Source: Sipunculus nudus
Lineage: Eukaryota; Annelida; Sipuncula; Golfingiida; Sipunculidae
Assembly (NCBI GenBank): GCA_026874595.1
Contig: CM049311.1
Location: 9,647,676-9,711,675, forward strand
Direction: 5' to 3'
Length of the DNA stretch: 64,000 nucleotides
Part shown: positions 25,113-37,467 of the stretch, one piece after another
Numbering within the stretch: the stretch's first letter is position 1
Layout: the number at the start of each line of letters is the position of its first letter
Made by a program: the position numbers and the translations under genes
The notes under the pieces: model-generated
What the model was told of the DNA's origin: nothing
The model's database searches: none
What the model saw: the letters and a program-made list of their open reading frames with translations, nothing else

Positions 25113-27527
25113 GAAATTACTGCCTGACCCAGCCTGACCCAGACACTCACAGTGGCAGTAGGTCAGACCTGAAGGTGTTATGTAACTGCCCAGTACACTG
25201 CATTTATACTGACCTATTGTAAACAATGAAGACTTGGTACTTGAAAACTTGAATAAAATCTACAGTTTTTGATCAATTAGTTTCAAATTTCAGATTTTAA
25301 CAGATGAAATGCTAATGTGTACATGCTGTGAAAATTAAATCTACAGCACTAACAGGAAAAATTTAAATATTTTTATTTTTTTAAATGGTATCAGGAAAAA
25401 AGAAAGGTTTTCTAAACTATGAAACTAATACATGTGTTAAAATTAATCCAAGGATCAAAACACCCAATATATTATACCAGGAGCAAACTGGAGTTGGGAA
25501 TGTTTAATTTTATGAACTGAAATAAAGGATCAGCAATATAAATTTTGATTATTTAGCCAGTATCATGTAACAACTGATACAACCATGAGTTATAAGTCAA
25601 ACAAATTAAAATCTTTAATGAGCACTCTGATGAACATCCACACTTTATAGCAATACATCACTTTGTGGACACAATTAAATACAAAATCTAAAATGTAGCA
25701 TAGCCAAAAAAAAAATAGAATACAGAAAATTATAACATTCATCTAGTTTATGCACCAGCTCGGGAGTGGGAGTGCAGGGCAGAGGGGAACCCTGCTAGCA
25801 GTGGCCAAGCTAAGCCAAGGCAAGCTGCCTGGGGCCATGGGGTGGGTTACATAATGCAAGTGAAGACTATTACTAGGTGGGCCAGATGTGTACAACACTT
25901 GACATGGTGTATGAAAACTTGAATAAAAGCTACTCTTTTCAAACAATTCCTTTGAAATTTCAGATTTTAAAAGATTAAATCCTTATGTATATATGCTGTG
26001 AAAATTAAATCAACAGTGCTTACAGGGAAAAAACGTGCCATTGCCAAAGTTGGACAAAATTTAAGGTACTGATTTTTAATTTATGCTAATAACTTGAAAA
26101 ATTTGCAAAATTCAGATCTAATTTTGGGTAAACAATTGAATCTTGATTAAATAAAGTTGTATTCCTGAAAAAAGGCTCCAGCTTCAGCAATTCTCATGTT
26201 AAGTGAGCAAATATATTTCCTGATTTTTAAGAAACTGCATTATATTTGGGCCCATAACTTCAAAATAATACCCAATACTAACCTAATTTTTGGTATGTGC
26301 ACAGAAAATTTATGGAAAAATATGAATACTAAATATGATCAAAAACAGATCAGTGATTTTGATATAAGGCAGCTTTGAAGTGTAACAATTGCTTTTTTAT
26401 GGAAAACGGAGGTTTTTCCTTAATATCTCGAAGGAACGAAGTCCTAATGACCCAATTTTTGGTATGGTAGGAGATTTTGGGGACATCTATTGGTATGCAG
26501 AATTTTGGATTAGTAGGTGCAACAGTTTCAAAACGTGCCCTGTTAACGGACGGACAGCCGGACGGCCGGAAGGACGACGGACAAAGGACCACGACTATAG
26601 CTCAGATGACTTATAGTCAGCTGAGCTAAAAATCATGACTTTTTAAGGACGTACAAACCCTGTTTCAGAAAAGAAGATTTTTTCAAAGGTTATCAAGCTT
26701 TATCCCTGTAAAATGTAAGTGAAAGGAAGTGTTGCAACAAAAAGCTCAATCCCACAACATTTGATATGTTACCGATTTTTGCATTAAATTATAGGATGCT
26801 ACCTCCAGCTATTCCAGAGAAATTATGGGTTTTACTGAGAAATTACTGATGACCAATGAACCTTGTACACAAAAGGTTGATGCAGGTGGCACCACCAATT
26901 CCTCAATTTCATAAATGAGTCATGTGACCAACATCAGCATAAATTTGGTGATGACAGCTCCAGCCCTCTTTGATAATGTAATTTTAGTATCCTTTTTTGG
27001 CTAATTGACTAAGTTCAGCTTCCTGTAACTCGGCCAAAATTCACCGAACTGGAATCATTTGAACAAACTTAGGAGAGATTGCTTCAGAGATTAATCCTGT
27101 GAAATAATAAACAAATTGACTGGACAATTTGGGAGAAGAGATTTTTAAAGGTTTTTTTTTTTCTTTTTCCTTATAAAATTTAAATGTGAATGCAGTATTT
27201 TGGAAAACTGAATTTTTTTATAAAATTTGGTGATGCTAGCTCCTGCCATTTTTGAGAAAGTATGGGTAAACGTATCGAAGACAGAGAGAAAGAGAGAGAG
27301 AAGGGAGAGTAAAAAATATTTTATTCAAAATTAAAGTAATGAAAACATATATTCAACATTTTTTTTAGTATGTCTGGAGACTGTTGTTAAGGATTTTTAT
27401 CTGCTGACATACTAACCACCTGTGACAGATGGAGAAATATACATACATACATAATATAGAGGTTAATTTTAATACATTTCATAAAATTTGAGATAATATG
27501 ATTTAATTGGGAAAATTGGTTAAAATT

Positions 27528-27603
27528 GGGAAGATTATTCACTTGAGTTACTAAAATAAAAGTTTGGGAAGATTATTCACTTGAGTTACTAAAATAAAAG
27601 TTT
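27528..27603 (+). repeat. 38-bp tandem duplication
   Basis: gggaagattattcacttgag plus ttactaaaataaaagttt occurs twice in a row without a mismatch. Confidence 0.85.
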
Positions 27604-27859
27604 GTTATCTATTTTAAGGAGTTTTTCATGGTTTAATTAATTTTGGTTACAGATGTAACAGTTTATCTGATGGCATTTGTCTTTATATGTATTTATGAAA
27701 TGTTGTCTGGAGTAGCAAATCAATCCTTGAAGACTATGAATGAAGATTTTGTCAATAAAGATTTGGTAGGTTTCCTTTATGACTTTTGGTGTTGTTTCTC
27801 AGACACGGTTGTCTTATCCTATCAGAACAACATTGCATAAGCTCGCAGTTTGCTAAAAA

Positions 27860-28150
27860 TGAAACAGATATATGGATCTAGGTTACAAGAAAACAACTGT
27901 ACGTGGCACCACTGGGCTTGTGTACAAGATGGAGGTATCCAAGATCTACAGACCTAACATTTCAGAGGGATACATCAAACCACTTCTGAGAAAAGGAAAT
28001 CTGGTCTGGTCTATAAGAAAACTACCCAAGATGGATGGACTAGCAAATTTCAGACCAATACATTGATATCCCCAGATCTGAGTGATTATCCACATAAATA
28101 CAATTACAGATGGCCCAACTGGTCTTGCGTACAAGATGTTATTTATATAC
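27860..28150 (+). repeat. Short core units next to exon F
   Basis: About two units of the ggcttgtgtacaagatggag type with gagatatgag-like phrases, as at 1-1230 and 40200-41080. Confidence 0.5.
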
Positions 28151-28253
28151 ATTACATTTAAGATATCCTGCATATAAAAAAAAATAGGTTAACAGACTGA
28201 TAGAGAGAAATATCATTATCCAGCTTTGATTGATAAGGTCATGAGTAACATAC

Positions 28254-28418
28254 CTTGATTTTTGTCTTGTGCTGCAATCAGACCTTGTCTAATGATGTGA
28301 CCACTCGCTGAGTTGGTGTAAAATTCACAGTCTAGTTTTAAATCTATAGTATACCATGATGTTTGACCTTTCTGTATCAGCCTTGTAGTAGGTCCAGTTT
28401 CCTCTGGCGCCGGAGGGT
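28254..28418 (-). CDS. RPTP-like exon F: membrane-proximal extracellular segment
   Basis: The exon (165 nt, phase 1 to 1, 54 whole codons) runs from a cccaacag acceptor to a gtatgt donor. Joined to exon E it begins with a TAC codon and reads PPAPEETGPTTRLIQKGQTS, then WYTIDLKLDCEF and HIIRQGLIAAQDKNQ. The layout (Pro-rich start, an alternating hydrophobic strand, then a long linker) fits the degenerate last FNIII domain of type IIb receptor phosphatases. An F1 repeat starts 72 bp upstream in the adjoining intron. Confidence 0.8.
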
Positions 28419-28490
28419 CTGTTGGGATAACATTAAGGAGTCTAAAAAAGCCCTTTCATTTTTGTGTTATTTTTTCAAAATTAAATACAA

Positions 28491-28827
28491 TCAAGTGGCC
28501 CATGGGCCATGACGCTCAGCTAATTTGGACTGGGTGCTCATGTTTTTTTATTAATGTTATATATTGTCTGTGAGAATAGCCTATGGCTAAAGTTACAGTG
28601 TAAAAAAAAAGACAGAAAATAAAAATTTCAGGATTCATAGGAGACTTGCCCAGGACCCCCCCTGGATGTCACAATAGAGGGTTCTAAGGAAAATAGATAC
28701 AATTTGTACCCTGTGTGTCTGGGTGGTCAAAATCATGTTTCTGGTCCATAGCTAGCAGAATATAGGTCACAATGATCAAATTACAGGTTTCCAAGGAGAA
28801 TTGACTTACAGTCAGCTGAGCTAAAAA
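28491..28827 (+). mobile_element. Short F1 copy (0.34 kb)
   Basis: It starts tcaagtggcccatgggccat, GACGCTCAGCT, and ends acagtcagctgagctaaaaa. Only about 270 bp of interior remain. The left arm of the 3' hairpin is lost. It lies 72 bp upstream of the exon F acceptor. Confidence 0.65.
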
Positions 28828-29126
28828 GCATATGTATGACTTATAAAAAATACATTCTTTAAAATCTATTTCACCATTAGTTTTTGAAGATTATATTTTA
28901 AATCTATAAACTGACAAAAATTCCAATCTGACACTGCAGTTCAAGAATATGATGCAAATAATAAAGATGAGGATTTTTTAGCATTAACTTAAATACTTAT
29001 TTGTCTATTAATTATGCCTGAACCAAAAGCATGTTGGCAGAGAAAAATATGATAATTGTAAAAGATAAGCTAGAAAGCTGTGTGTGTGATTCTCTTTAAA
29101 ATTACACCAAATTTATTCATAGGATA

Positions 29127-32100
29127 AACAAGTGACCCATGGGTCATGACGCTCAGCTGTCTGGGAAGAGATTCACCAAAGGAAATTTTACCATCTGAAT
29201 GGTAGTATATACCCATTCAACTGAAGCATCAAACAGATTTACCAACAGGCCAAGATTGTGACTGTATTTATATATCTCAAAAAAAGAGAAAAATGCATAA
29301 ACTTAAAAAAAAATACAGGTGGTTCCATCAGTCTGCAAAAACTAATAAAAACACTTAATGGTCAATAACCATGCAAAGAATCATGGTGATCTCTGCATTA
29401 GTTGTTCAGATACTTCAACTTTTGTATCAAATTTTCCATTTTTCTGAGGGATATTTCGGAGTCCTATAGCTTGAAGGATATGGGTAACAGAGACCTAATT
29501 TCAGGTTTCCATAGACCCTTTTCATGGGCCTTCTTGCATGACAAGAATGAAAATTCTAGGTCAAGTTGTTATGATTTGTGCTCTGTTAACAGATGTTCAT
29601 ATCTGTAAAAGTCTCAAAAATAGAGAAAAGAATTCGTAAAACTAGATGTGTCGGAACGACACGAATGCCCCCGCCTGGGGCAAATTAGAAACATTTGTAA
29701 AATTTTGAAAATTTTTTTAAGTACAGGAGGTGTCGTATGGTCAAAAGTAGGTCAACAAGGGCAAAATGCAAACTCGATCTGTAACGGGTCATTATCAAGC
29801 AACATACCAAAAATCATGCCAGTATATGCAGGCATTGTGAAAAAAGTCCATACATGTGCATTTTCCATAAAAATTTCTGTCTTTACATGAAATTTTCTAT
29901 GTTTAGGAGCTGTAAAACAATGAAAAGCCGGGACGAAACGCGAAATCGATCTGTAACTGTCATTATCTGCCCACACATTAAAAATCAGGGTGGTATCTGC
30001 AGGCATTGAGGAAAAAAAGTCAGTACATATGCATTTGTTATGAAAATTTCTATTTTTCATGAAACTTTCTATGTTCAGGAGCAGTCAAATGGTCAAAAGT
30101 AGGTGAACTGGGACAAAACAAGAACTCGATCTGTAACTGGTCAATATCTGCCTACACACCAAAAATCAGGCCCGTATCTGCAGGCACTGCGAAAAAAAGT
30201 CCATACATATGCACATTTTTATGAAATTTTCTATGTTAGAGCACCGTCAAATGGTCAAAAGTAGGTCAACTGGGACAAAACGCGAACTCAATCTGTAACT
30301 GGTCAATATCTGCCAACACACCAAATATCAGGCCAATATCTGCAGGCATTGCGAAAAAAAGTCCGTACATGTGTATTTGTCATGAAATTTCATATTTTTC
30401 ATTAAATTTTCTATGTTCAGGAGCTGTAAAACGGGCAAAAGTAGGTCAACCAGGACGAAACACGAACTCGATCTGTAACTGGTCATTATCTGCCCACACA
30501 CAAAAAAAATGGCCAATATCTGTAGGCAATGCGAAAAAAAAGTCCGTACATGTGTATTTGTCATGAAAATTTCTATTTTTCATGAAATTTTCTAAGTTTA
30601 GGAGCCGTAAAACAGTCAAAAGTAGGTCAACTGGGACGAAACGCAAACTCGATCTGTAACTGGTCATTATCTGCCTACACACCAAAAATCAGGCCAATAT
30701 CTGCAGGCATTGCGAAAAAAAGTCCGTACATGTGTATTTGTCATGAAATTTCTATTTTTCATAAAATTTTCTAAGTTTAGGAGCTGTAAAACAGTCAAAA
30801 GTAGGTCAACCGGGACGAAACGCAAACTCGATCTGTAACTGGTCTATATCTGCCTACACACCAAAAATCATTTCGGAATGACGGAAGGAGGGAAGGACGG
30901 AAAGACGGAATGACGGACATGGGTAAAACTATATGCCCCGGCCACTTTGTGGCGGGGGCATAAAAAAACCTGAACAAATACAGGTGGTGCCACCAGTCTG
31001 CAGAAACTGATGAAATACTTCATTCAATATCCATACAAACAATTATGGTGATCTCTGCATTAGCTGTTCAGATACTTCAGCTTTTGTATCATTTTTTCCA
31101 TAATATTCTGAGCTGGATTTTGGAGTGCCATAGCTCAAAGGATATGGGTTACAGAGACCTAATTTCAGGTTTCCATGGAGACTTTTCATTGTTTTCCCTG
31201 TGTATCATGAATGAAGATTCTAGGCCCTTTCGTTATGATTTGTACCCTGTTGACAGATAACTACATCCTTAAAGGTCTCAAAAATAGAGAAAAAAAATTG
31301 TAAAAATTTAAAAAATTACCGGTGGCACAACCAGTCTGCAGGAACTGATGGAACACCTCTTGATCAATATGTATCCAAAAAATCTTGACCATCAGTGTTT
31401 TAGTTATTGAGATGTTGCAGTTTGTTTTTATCAGATTTTCTATTATTCCTGGGGGGGAATTGGGAGCCCCACAGCTCAAAGGATATGCGTAACAGAGACC
31501 TTATTTCAGGTTTCCATGGAGACTTTTCATAGGTCTCTCACTGTGTGAGTAATGAAGATTCTATGTCCAGTCTTTACAATTTGTGCCCAGTTGACAGATA
31601 TTCACATTTTTAAAGGTCTCAAAAATAGAGAAAAAAATTCGTTAAAAATGGAAAAATACAGGTGTTGCCACCAGTCTGCAGGAACTGATGAAACTTCTCA
31701 TGATCAATATGTATGCAAAAAATCATGACCATCAGTGATGTAGTTAATGAGATATTGAAGTTTTGGTATGAAATTTTTGAATATTCTGGGGGGTACTTTT
31801 GGGCCCCATAGCTCGAAGGATATGGGTAACAGAGACCTATTTTCTGGTTTCCATGGAAACTTATCATAGGTCTCTCAGTGTTTCAAGAATTAAGATTCTG
31901 TTAACAGATGTTCACATTTTGAAAGGTCTCAAAAATAGAGAAAAAAATTCATAAAAAATCGAACAATACAGGTGTCGCCACCAGTTTGCAGGAACTGATG
32001 AAACTTCTCATGATCAATATGTATGCAAAAAATCATGACTTTTGAGATTTTTCATGGACCTCTCAGAATGTAAAGGTACAAGATTCTAGGTCCAGCGGTT

Positions 32101-32176
32101 ACAATTTGATCCAGGTTAACAGGCAGACGGACGGATGGACTGACGACGGACAAAGAGTGATCACTATAGCTCAATT
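29127..32176 (+). mobile_element. F1 element of 340-bp cores, carrying a nested F2, 3'-truncated
   Basis: It starts AACAAGTGACCCATGGGTCA and GACGCTCAGCTG. About four 340-bp cores (29310 on, then 30970-32090) carry ggtggtgccaccagtctgca, gatatgggtaacagagacct and ttttcatgggcc phrases. The end has the microsatellite and atcactatagctcaattt, so the right half of the hairpin is missing. The F2 insertion splits one core. Confidence 0.65.
29639..30966 (+). mobile_element. F2 element, complete (1.33 kb)
   Basis: It starts AACTAGATGTGTCGGAACGA with a TGTCG gaa CGACA palindrome, then ATGCCCCCGCC. About six 180-bp cores follow (starts of ggagctgtaaaa at 30420, 30601, 30780). Then comes a gacggaaggagggaagg microsatellite and the hairpin TGCCCCGGCCAC ttt GTGGCGGGGGCA, then TAAAAA. 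The flanks aattcgtaaaa and aacctgaacaaatacagg join into the uninterrupted core seen at 1450 and 31640. Confidence 0.8.
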
Positions 32177-32244
32177 TCGTACTAAATACCACCATTTCGA
32201 AATGAAACATGAATTATAATGTGTGTAAATAAAACAGTACTTAC

Positions 32245-32317
32245 AACAGGCACCCATTGAAACAGACTGAGGAGAGGCTGTAGCATTGCCTTCCCCTACA
32301 CTTGTGTGTGCTGACAC
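32245..32317 (-). CDS. RPTP-like exon E: G strand of the second FNIII domain
   Basis: A short exon (73 nt, phase 0 to 1) between a cttcctcag acceptor and a consensus gtaagt donor. It encodes VSAHTSVGEGNATASPQSVS, a textbook FNIII strand F/G end (V-x-A-x-T-S-x-G-E-G) with an NAT sequon, then MGAC. It completes the domain begun by exons C and D. It is too short to stand out by ORF length; the phase match and domain completion are the evidence. Confidence 0.82.
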
Positions 32318-32728
32318 CTGAGGAAGATCAACAGTTCAAAGAATACTCCTAACAAAGTTCAGACAAAGTGCAAATGTATCTGTACAGAGAATAACTAATA
32401 ATGAATCCAGATGATTTGATCATATGTTTCTCTCAGAGCTTCTATACAATGAAGTATATATTTCAATACATTTCCAATGTAACATATCTGAATATAAAAG
32501 TTGATTCATAATTGTAAATTGCAACAACCTAAATCTCAATCTTGTCAGATAACACAACATCATGCATACATATGTATTTATTTTTTTACCACAAAAATAT
32601 CTTTTAAATATGCAAAACAATTAATACCTAAAAATAATACTTGATTCAAATTTTACAATATTAAATTGTGCCTTTATTTATCCATAATTTGCTTCATATT
32701 TTATTAATTTATGCATACTGATGGATTT
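32318..32728. other. Intron sequence with nothing recognised
   Basis: AT-rich sequence upstream of exon E up to the next F1 start. Confidence 0.5.
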
Positions 32729-34389
32729 AAACAAGGGACCTATGGGTCACGGCGCTCAGCTGTTATATATGGTAAAAAAATATGATTTAGAAATGATCCA
32801 CATGCTGGTTTTGTGTGGTAATAAATATAAGCTGTATTATGAGTTGTTGTTGTTTAGCTTATGTATGATTTTGATAGTATCTTTGAAGACAGGGATTTGG
32901 AATTTGATTTCATTTATTTTATTAACAAATGGAGTACTATTGTCACACAGATTTTGACTTGGCCATATAACTTATAAGCAGGACAAATAAGAGTTTAACT
33001 ATTTATTAAAAAAAAATTACAAATATTGTCCCAAATATAATTTTTATTAAAAATAATAAGAGAATCTTATGATTTTCTAAAATGAAATATAACTGAAATG
33101 ATTATTAAAATAATATTAAAGAATAAATTCATGAATGCATTCATGAATACATTTTGAAAGTATTTGCACTGGTATTCATATACTTTCATTTTTACCTGAA
33201 TTCCCATTCTTTATGCAAGAAATTTTATAATGGAGTACATATTCATATTCGTATTTAAATACAACTGCAAATTATTCGCACCATGTCTGGTATTTATTCA
33301 GTTTTCACCAAACAATGATGTTGAGAATCCAGAATATACAAAATTAACACATTTAAATAATGATCATATGTACCTGGTTTTACGGCTTTTATTTATATTT
33401 AAAAAAATAAATGTAATATATTCATTTTGGACTAATTTCACATCAATGTACACACTAGACACAGTAGGAATCTAGATTAATATTATCAACTGCATCTTTG
33501 TCTATCATTAATTTCCTTCATATGATCCCCAATCATTAGTAATGAATAATATGATTTACTTTTTTATCATTAAAATTGAACTGAAAAATACCATAGGTGA
33601 CTGCATGGTGTTATTTGGAATACATGACATTCTATCCATCGATAGAAGATTCTTATATCATCAGAAACTGCAAGTTAATTTCCTGTTATTATAAACTAAC
33701 AATTGCATTTCTATTTTTCTTTAATTTGTTATTAAAAACCAATAAAAATTTATTAATTTATTGTTTATTGTTATGTTGTTGGTTAAAACTACTAGATGAG
33801 TTGGGTTGGACACCTGGATCAACTGTGGCTGGCCATAAGCTGCCTGGCTGCCCCAGTGTATGCCTCACCCCAAGCATGCATAATTAGCTGAAAGTTCAAC
33901 AAGATCAACATACAGGTGACTCAAGAGGGGCTGGAGAGGACCAAGGTCTGACAAGGTCTCATAGAAACATTAACAAAGGCTACAATTTTTGGCAATATCT
34001 TTCAGCTTTCTAAACTAAAAAGCTGAAATCCTTATGTGTGCATGACATGAAAATTATATCAACAGTGCTCACAGGAAAAAAACGTGCCATGGTCAAAGTT
34101 GAGCAAAATTTAAGGTACTAATTTTATATTTATACTAATAACTTGATCATGACAAAACAATCTCTAGCTTCAGCAATCCCCTTGTTAAGGGAGTAAATAT
34201 ATTTCTTGATTTTTTACAAAGTGCATTATGTTTGGGCCCGTAACTTAAAACAATTACACAATACTGACATCATTTCTGGCATGTGCATAGAGAATGTATA
34301 GAAAAAATATGTAAATTATATATGATTAAAGTCAGATCAGTGGTTTTGATATTAGGCAGTCTTGAAGTGTAACAATCGGTTTTTAATGG

Positions 34390-35811
34390 AACAAGGGACC
34401 TATGGGTCACGGCGCTCAGCTGATCATGATTGGACTATAAATGTATCACCATTGTTATACTATATTGAGTAGAAAAAGCTTATGAATATCATGGTCATGT
34501 TGGGCTTTTATAAAGGAATATAATGTAATATGTGAGTAAATGATATATGAAATAAGCTGACTGATGGATTAATATGGAGTAAAATATAGTGGTTTATTTT
34601 TTTTATTTATTTGGGAGGGGTCGAAAAAAACAATTTATTTGAGCAAATATGAATGCAATGACAGTATACTAAGCAGTGGTATAATGATGATAAGGCTATT
34701 TGTTGAAGGATCTATAGTGTATGGAAAACTGCAAGCTTTCAATTTGACAGATACAAGGTTATGATTAACTATGCTGATGAGGGGATTTATGAATTTGTGA
34801 CTGTATGACATGATATCTTGACAAGATCGGTGTTGACAAGGTACATTATTTTGATGACCCTCACGTCTACATATAACACAATATTGACATAATTTCTGGC
34901 ATGTACATAGGTACCTATGGACAAATGGTCAACATTACTGAACCACCTAGAAGGTTAAAATATTAAAAATATGATGAAATGTAGATAAAGTTTGAGAGGA
35001 AGAGGTAATTTGGGCCATGGTTGGTTTATATGATTGAAGAAAATGTTGCAAATAATATTTGAGATCTGACCATGCCTTTCCATTGGTTACATTTTTGATA
35101 AGCTGTTGACAGTTCAACAGTTTACACATTTGTCTGATGAGATCCAATTTATTTGGTAAACCTTTTTTATCAATTTTATGATATGTATACAGTTGCCATA
35201 ACGTCCCCACTCCACAGGTGCAATGATTTGAGGGGGGGGGGGGGGGTGTTGTGTTATGATGAGATTTACAATGCCTCTGTCTCTCTGCAGATATTTTCTT
35301 TAATTATTAAATTTTATGCTATAGCCAAAGAACTATTGTTCACAGTGTCAAGGAGCAAAGCCTCAGTGGGATGAAGAAGGGGATGGTGAGAGTTACAACA
35401 CCCTTGCATATACATACAGGATATGAAATTTAATTCAACAGTGCTTATAAAAAAAAGTTTATTCATGAACATTAAATATTTAAAACAGACAGAAAGATGG
35501 AGAAACAAAGCAAATCATTTTTTTCCTCATTCTACTGAGCCAATAAAATATTAACAATATTTGCATTTATTCCTTTTTTTCATTACAAAATTTTTATCCA
35601 GGTTTACGAATGTTACAATAAATTAACAGTATAACATACATGTGATTGTGAATATTTCAGTTGATTCACATTTCTAAATTGCATCAACATTTATAGCTAA
35701 TGTATCTAGTTTATAGTACCTGTCAACAGAATGGGATGGAGGGAGGAAGGGAGGCAATAAGGGTAAGAGAGAGATAGAGAGAGAGATGGAGAGAGAAAAA
35801 GAAAAAGCAGA

Positions 35812-35844
<33 letters not shown>

Positions 35845-35876
35845 AAAGAGAGAGAGAAAGAGAGAGCTGGACTGCC

Positions 35877-35913
<37 letters not shown>

Positions 35914-37467
35914 GAGGCTCTCTGGTAATTACTGCCGGACCCAGCCTGACCCAGACACTCACAGTGGCAGTAGGTCAGACCTGAAGGTGTTATGTAACTG
36001 CCCAGTACACTGCATTTATACTGACCTGATGTAAACAATGAAGACTTGGTCCTTGAAACTTGAATAAAATCTACAGTTTTTGATCAATTAGTTTCAAATT
36101 TCAGATTTTAACAGATGAAATGCTAATGTGTACATGCTTAAATTAAATCCACAGCACTAACAGGAAAAATTTAAATATTTTTATTTTTTTAAATGGTATC
36201 AAGAAGGAAAAGTATTCTCAACTATGAAACTAACACATGTGTTAAAATTAATCCAAGGATCAAAACACCCAATATATTATACCAGGAGCAAACTGGAGTT
36301 GGGAATGTTTAATTTTAAACTGAAATAAAGGATCAGCAATATAAATTTTGATTATTTAGCCAGTATCATGTAACAACTGATACGACCATGAGTTATAAGT
36401 CAAACAAATTAAAATCTTTAATGAGCACTCTAATGTACATCCACACTTTCATAGCAATACATCACTTTGTGAACACAATTAAATGTGCACTTTAATCATT
36501 GTAACCCTGGTGGTACAATACAAAATCTAAAATGTAGCATAGCCAAAAATAAAATAAAATACAGAAAATTATAACATTCATCTAGTTTATGCACCAGCTG
36601 GGGGGGGGGGGGGGGTGGGAGACCAGGGGAAAGGTGAAGCCTGCTAGAAGTGGCCAAGCTAAGCCAAGGCAAGCTGCCTGGGGTGGGTTACATAATGCAA
36701 GTGAAGACTGTATTACCAGGTGGGCCAGATGTAAACAACACTTGACATGGTGTATGAAAACTTGAATAAAAGCTACTCTTTTCAAACAATTCCTTTGAAA
36801 TTTCAGATTTTAAAAGATTAAATCCTTATGTATATATGCTGTGAAAATTAAATCAACAGTGCTTACATGGAAAAAACGTGCCATTGCCAAAGTTGGACAA
36901 AATTTAAGGTACTGATTTTTTATTTATGCTAATAACTTGAAAAATTTGCAAAATTCAGATCTTATTTTGGGTAAACAATTGAATCTTGATTAAATAAAGT
37001 TATATTCCTGAAAAAAGTCTCCAGCCTCAGCAATTCTCATGTTAAGTGAGCAAATATATTTCCTGATTTTTAAGAAACTGCATTATATTTTGGCCCATAA
37101 CTTCAAAATAATACCCAATACTAACCTAATTTTTGGTATGTGCACAGAAAATGTATGGGAAAATATGAATACTAAATATGATCAAAAACAGATCAGTGGT
37201 TTTGATATTAGGCAGCTTAGAAGTGTAACAATGGTTTTTTTATGGAAATGGAGGTTTTTCCTTAATATCTCGAATGAACGAAATCCTAATGACGCAATTT
37301 TTGGTATGGTAGGAGATTTTGGGGATATCTATTTAAAATGCAGAATTTTGGATTCGTAGGTCCAACGGTTTAAAAACGTGCCCTGTTAACGGACGGACGG
37401 CCGGACGGACGACGGACAAAGGACCACGACTATAGCTCAGATGACTTATAGTCAGCTGAGCTAAAAA
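34390..37467 (+). mobile_element. Inner F1 copy (3.1 kb)
   Basis: It starts AACAAGGGACCTATGGGTCA and GGCGCTCAGCTGATC. It ends with gacggacggccggacggacg, the hairpin and AAAAA. It includes 15-G (35232) and 16-G (36600) tracts and a GA microsatellite. It supplies the empty sites that show the two insertions at 21265 and 22083. Confidence 0.7.
35766..35920 (+). repeat. (GA)n microsatellite in F1
   Basis: GA and GAAA runs in the same context as 24955. Confidence 0.85.

Larger units (their letters stand above)
21165..26632 (+). mobile_element. F1 copy nested in the CAGGG element, itself interrupted twice
   Basis: It starts AACAAGGGACCCATGGGTCA at 21165 and ends with the F1 hairpin and AAAAA at 26632. 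The host sequence tttttaaaatctc / tcatgactttttaagg is split at the two ends. It carries a 632-bp insertion (21265-21896) and a 2.8 kb insertion (22083-24868). Its right half (24900-26632) is near-identical in plan to 35720-37467, including the GA microsatellite. Confidence 0.7.
18423..26662. mobile_element. CAGGGTT-ended DNA transposon with TTTCA target repeat
   Basis: The left end is CAGGGTTCATACACTTTGAG and the right end, read inward, is CAGGGTTTGTACGTCCTTAA. Both are followed by aaaatcatgacttttt-like subterminal words. TTTCA flanks both sides (18418-18422 and 26663-26667), and the neighbouring F3 core shows the uninterrupted site. About 1.6 kb of the element's own sequence remains once two nested F1 copies are removed. 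Such CAGGGTT ends are, from memory, typical of hAT-like elements, but the 5-bp repeat is shorter than the usual 8. A candidate exon lies at 20669-20817. Confidence 0.65.
16250..27858 (+). mobile_element. F3 element expanded by nested insertions
   Basis: The F3 start (caaggcctacaggcctaatg, then GCAAACCTGTG) is at 16250. The F3 end (ttgcataagctcgcagtttgctaaaaa) is at about 27830-27858. F3-type cores flank the insertions: 17922-18420 on the left and 26668-27270 on the right. The left core breaks off at gaaatatttca and resumes at tttcagaaaagaag, so the two halves were one unit. Everything in between is inserted DNA. Confidence 0.6.

Noticed and set aside
24900-25226. Arg/Glu-rich plus-strand and Ser/Leu-rich minus-strand frames
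   Set aside because: They come from the GA microsatellite; the same frames recur at 35706-36038 and 52113-52403.
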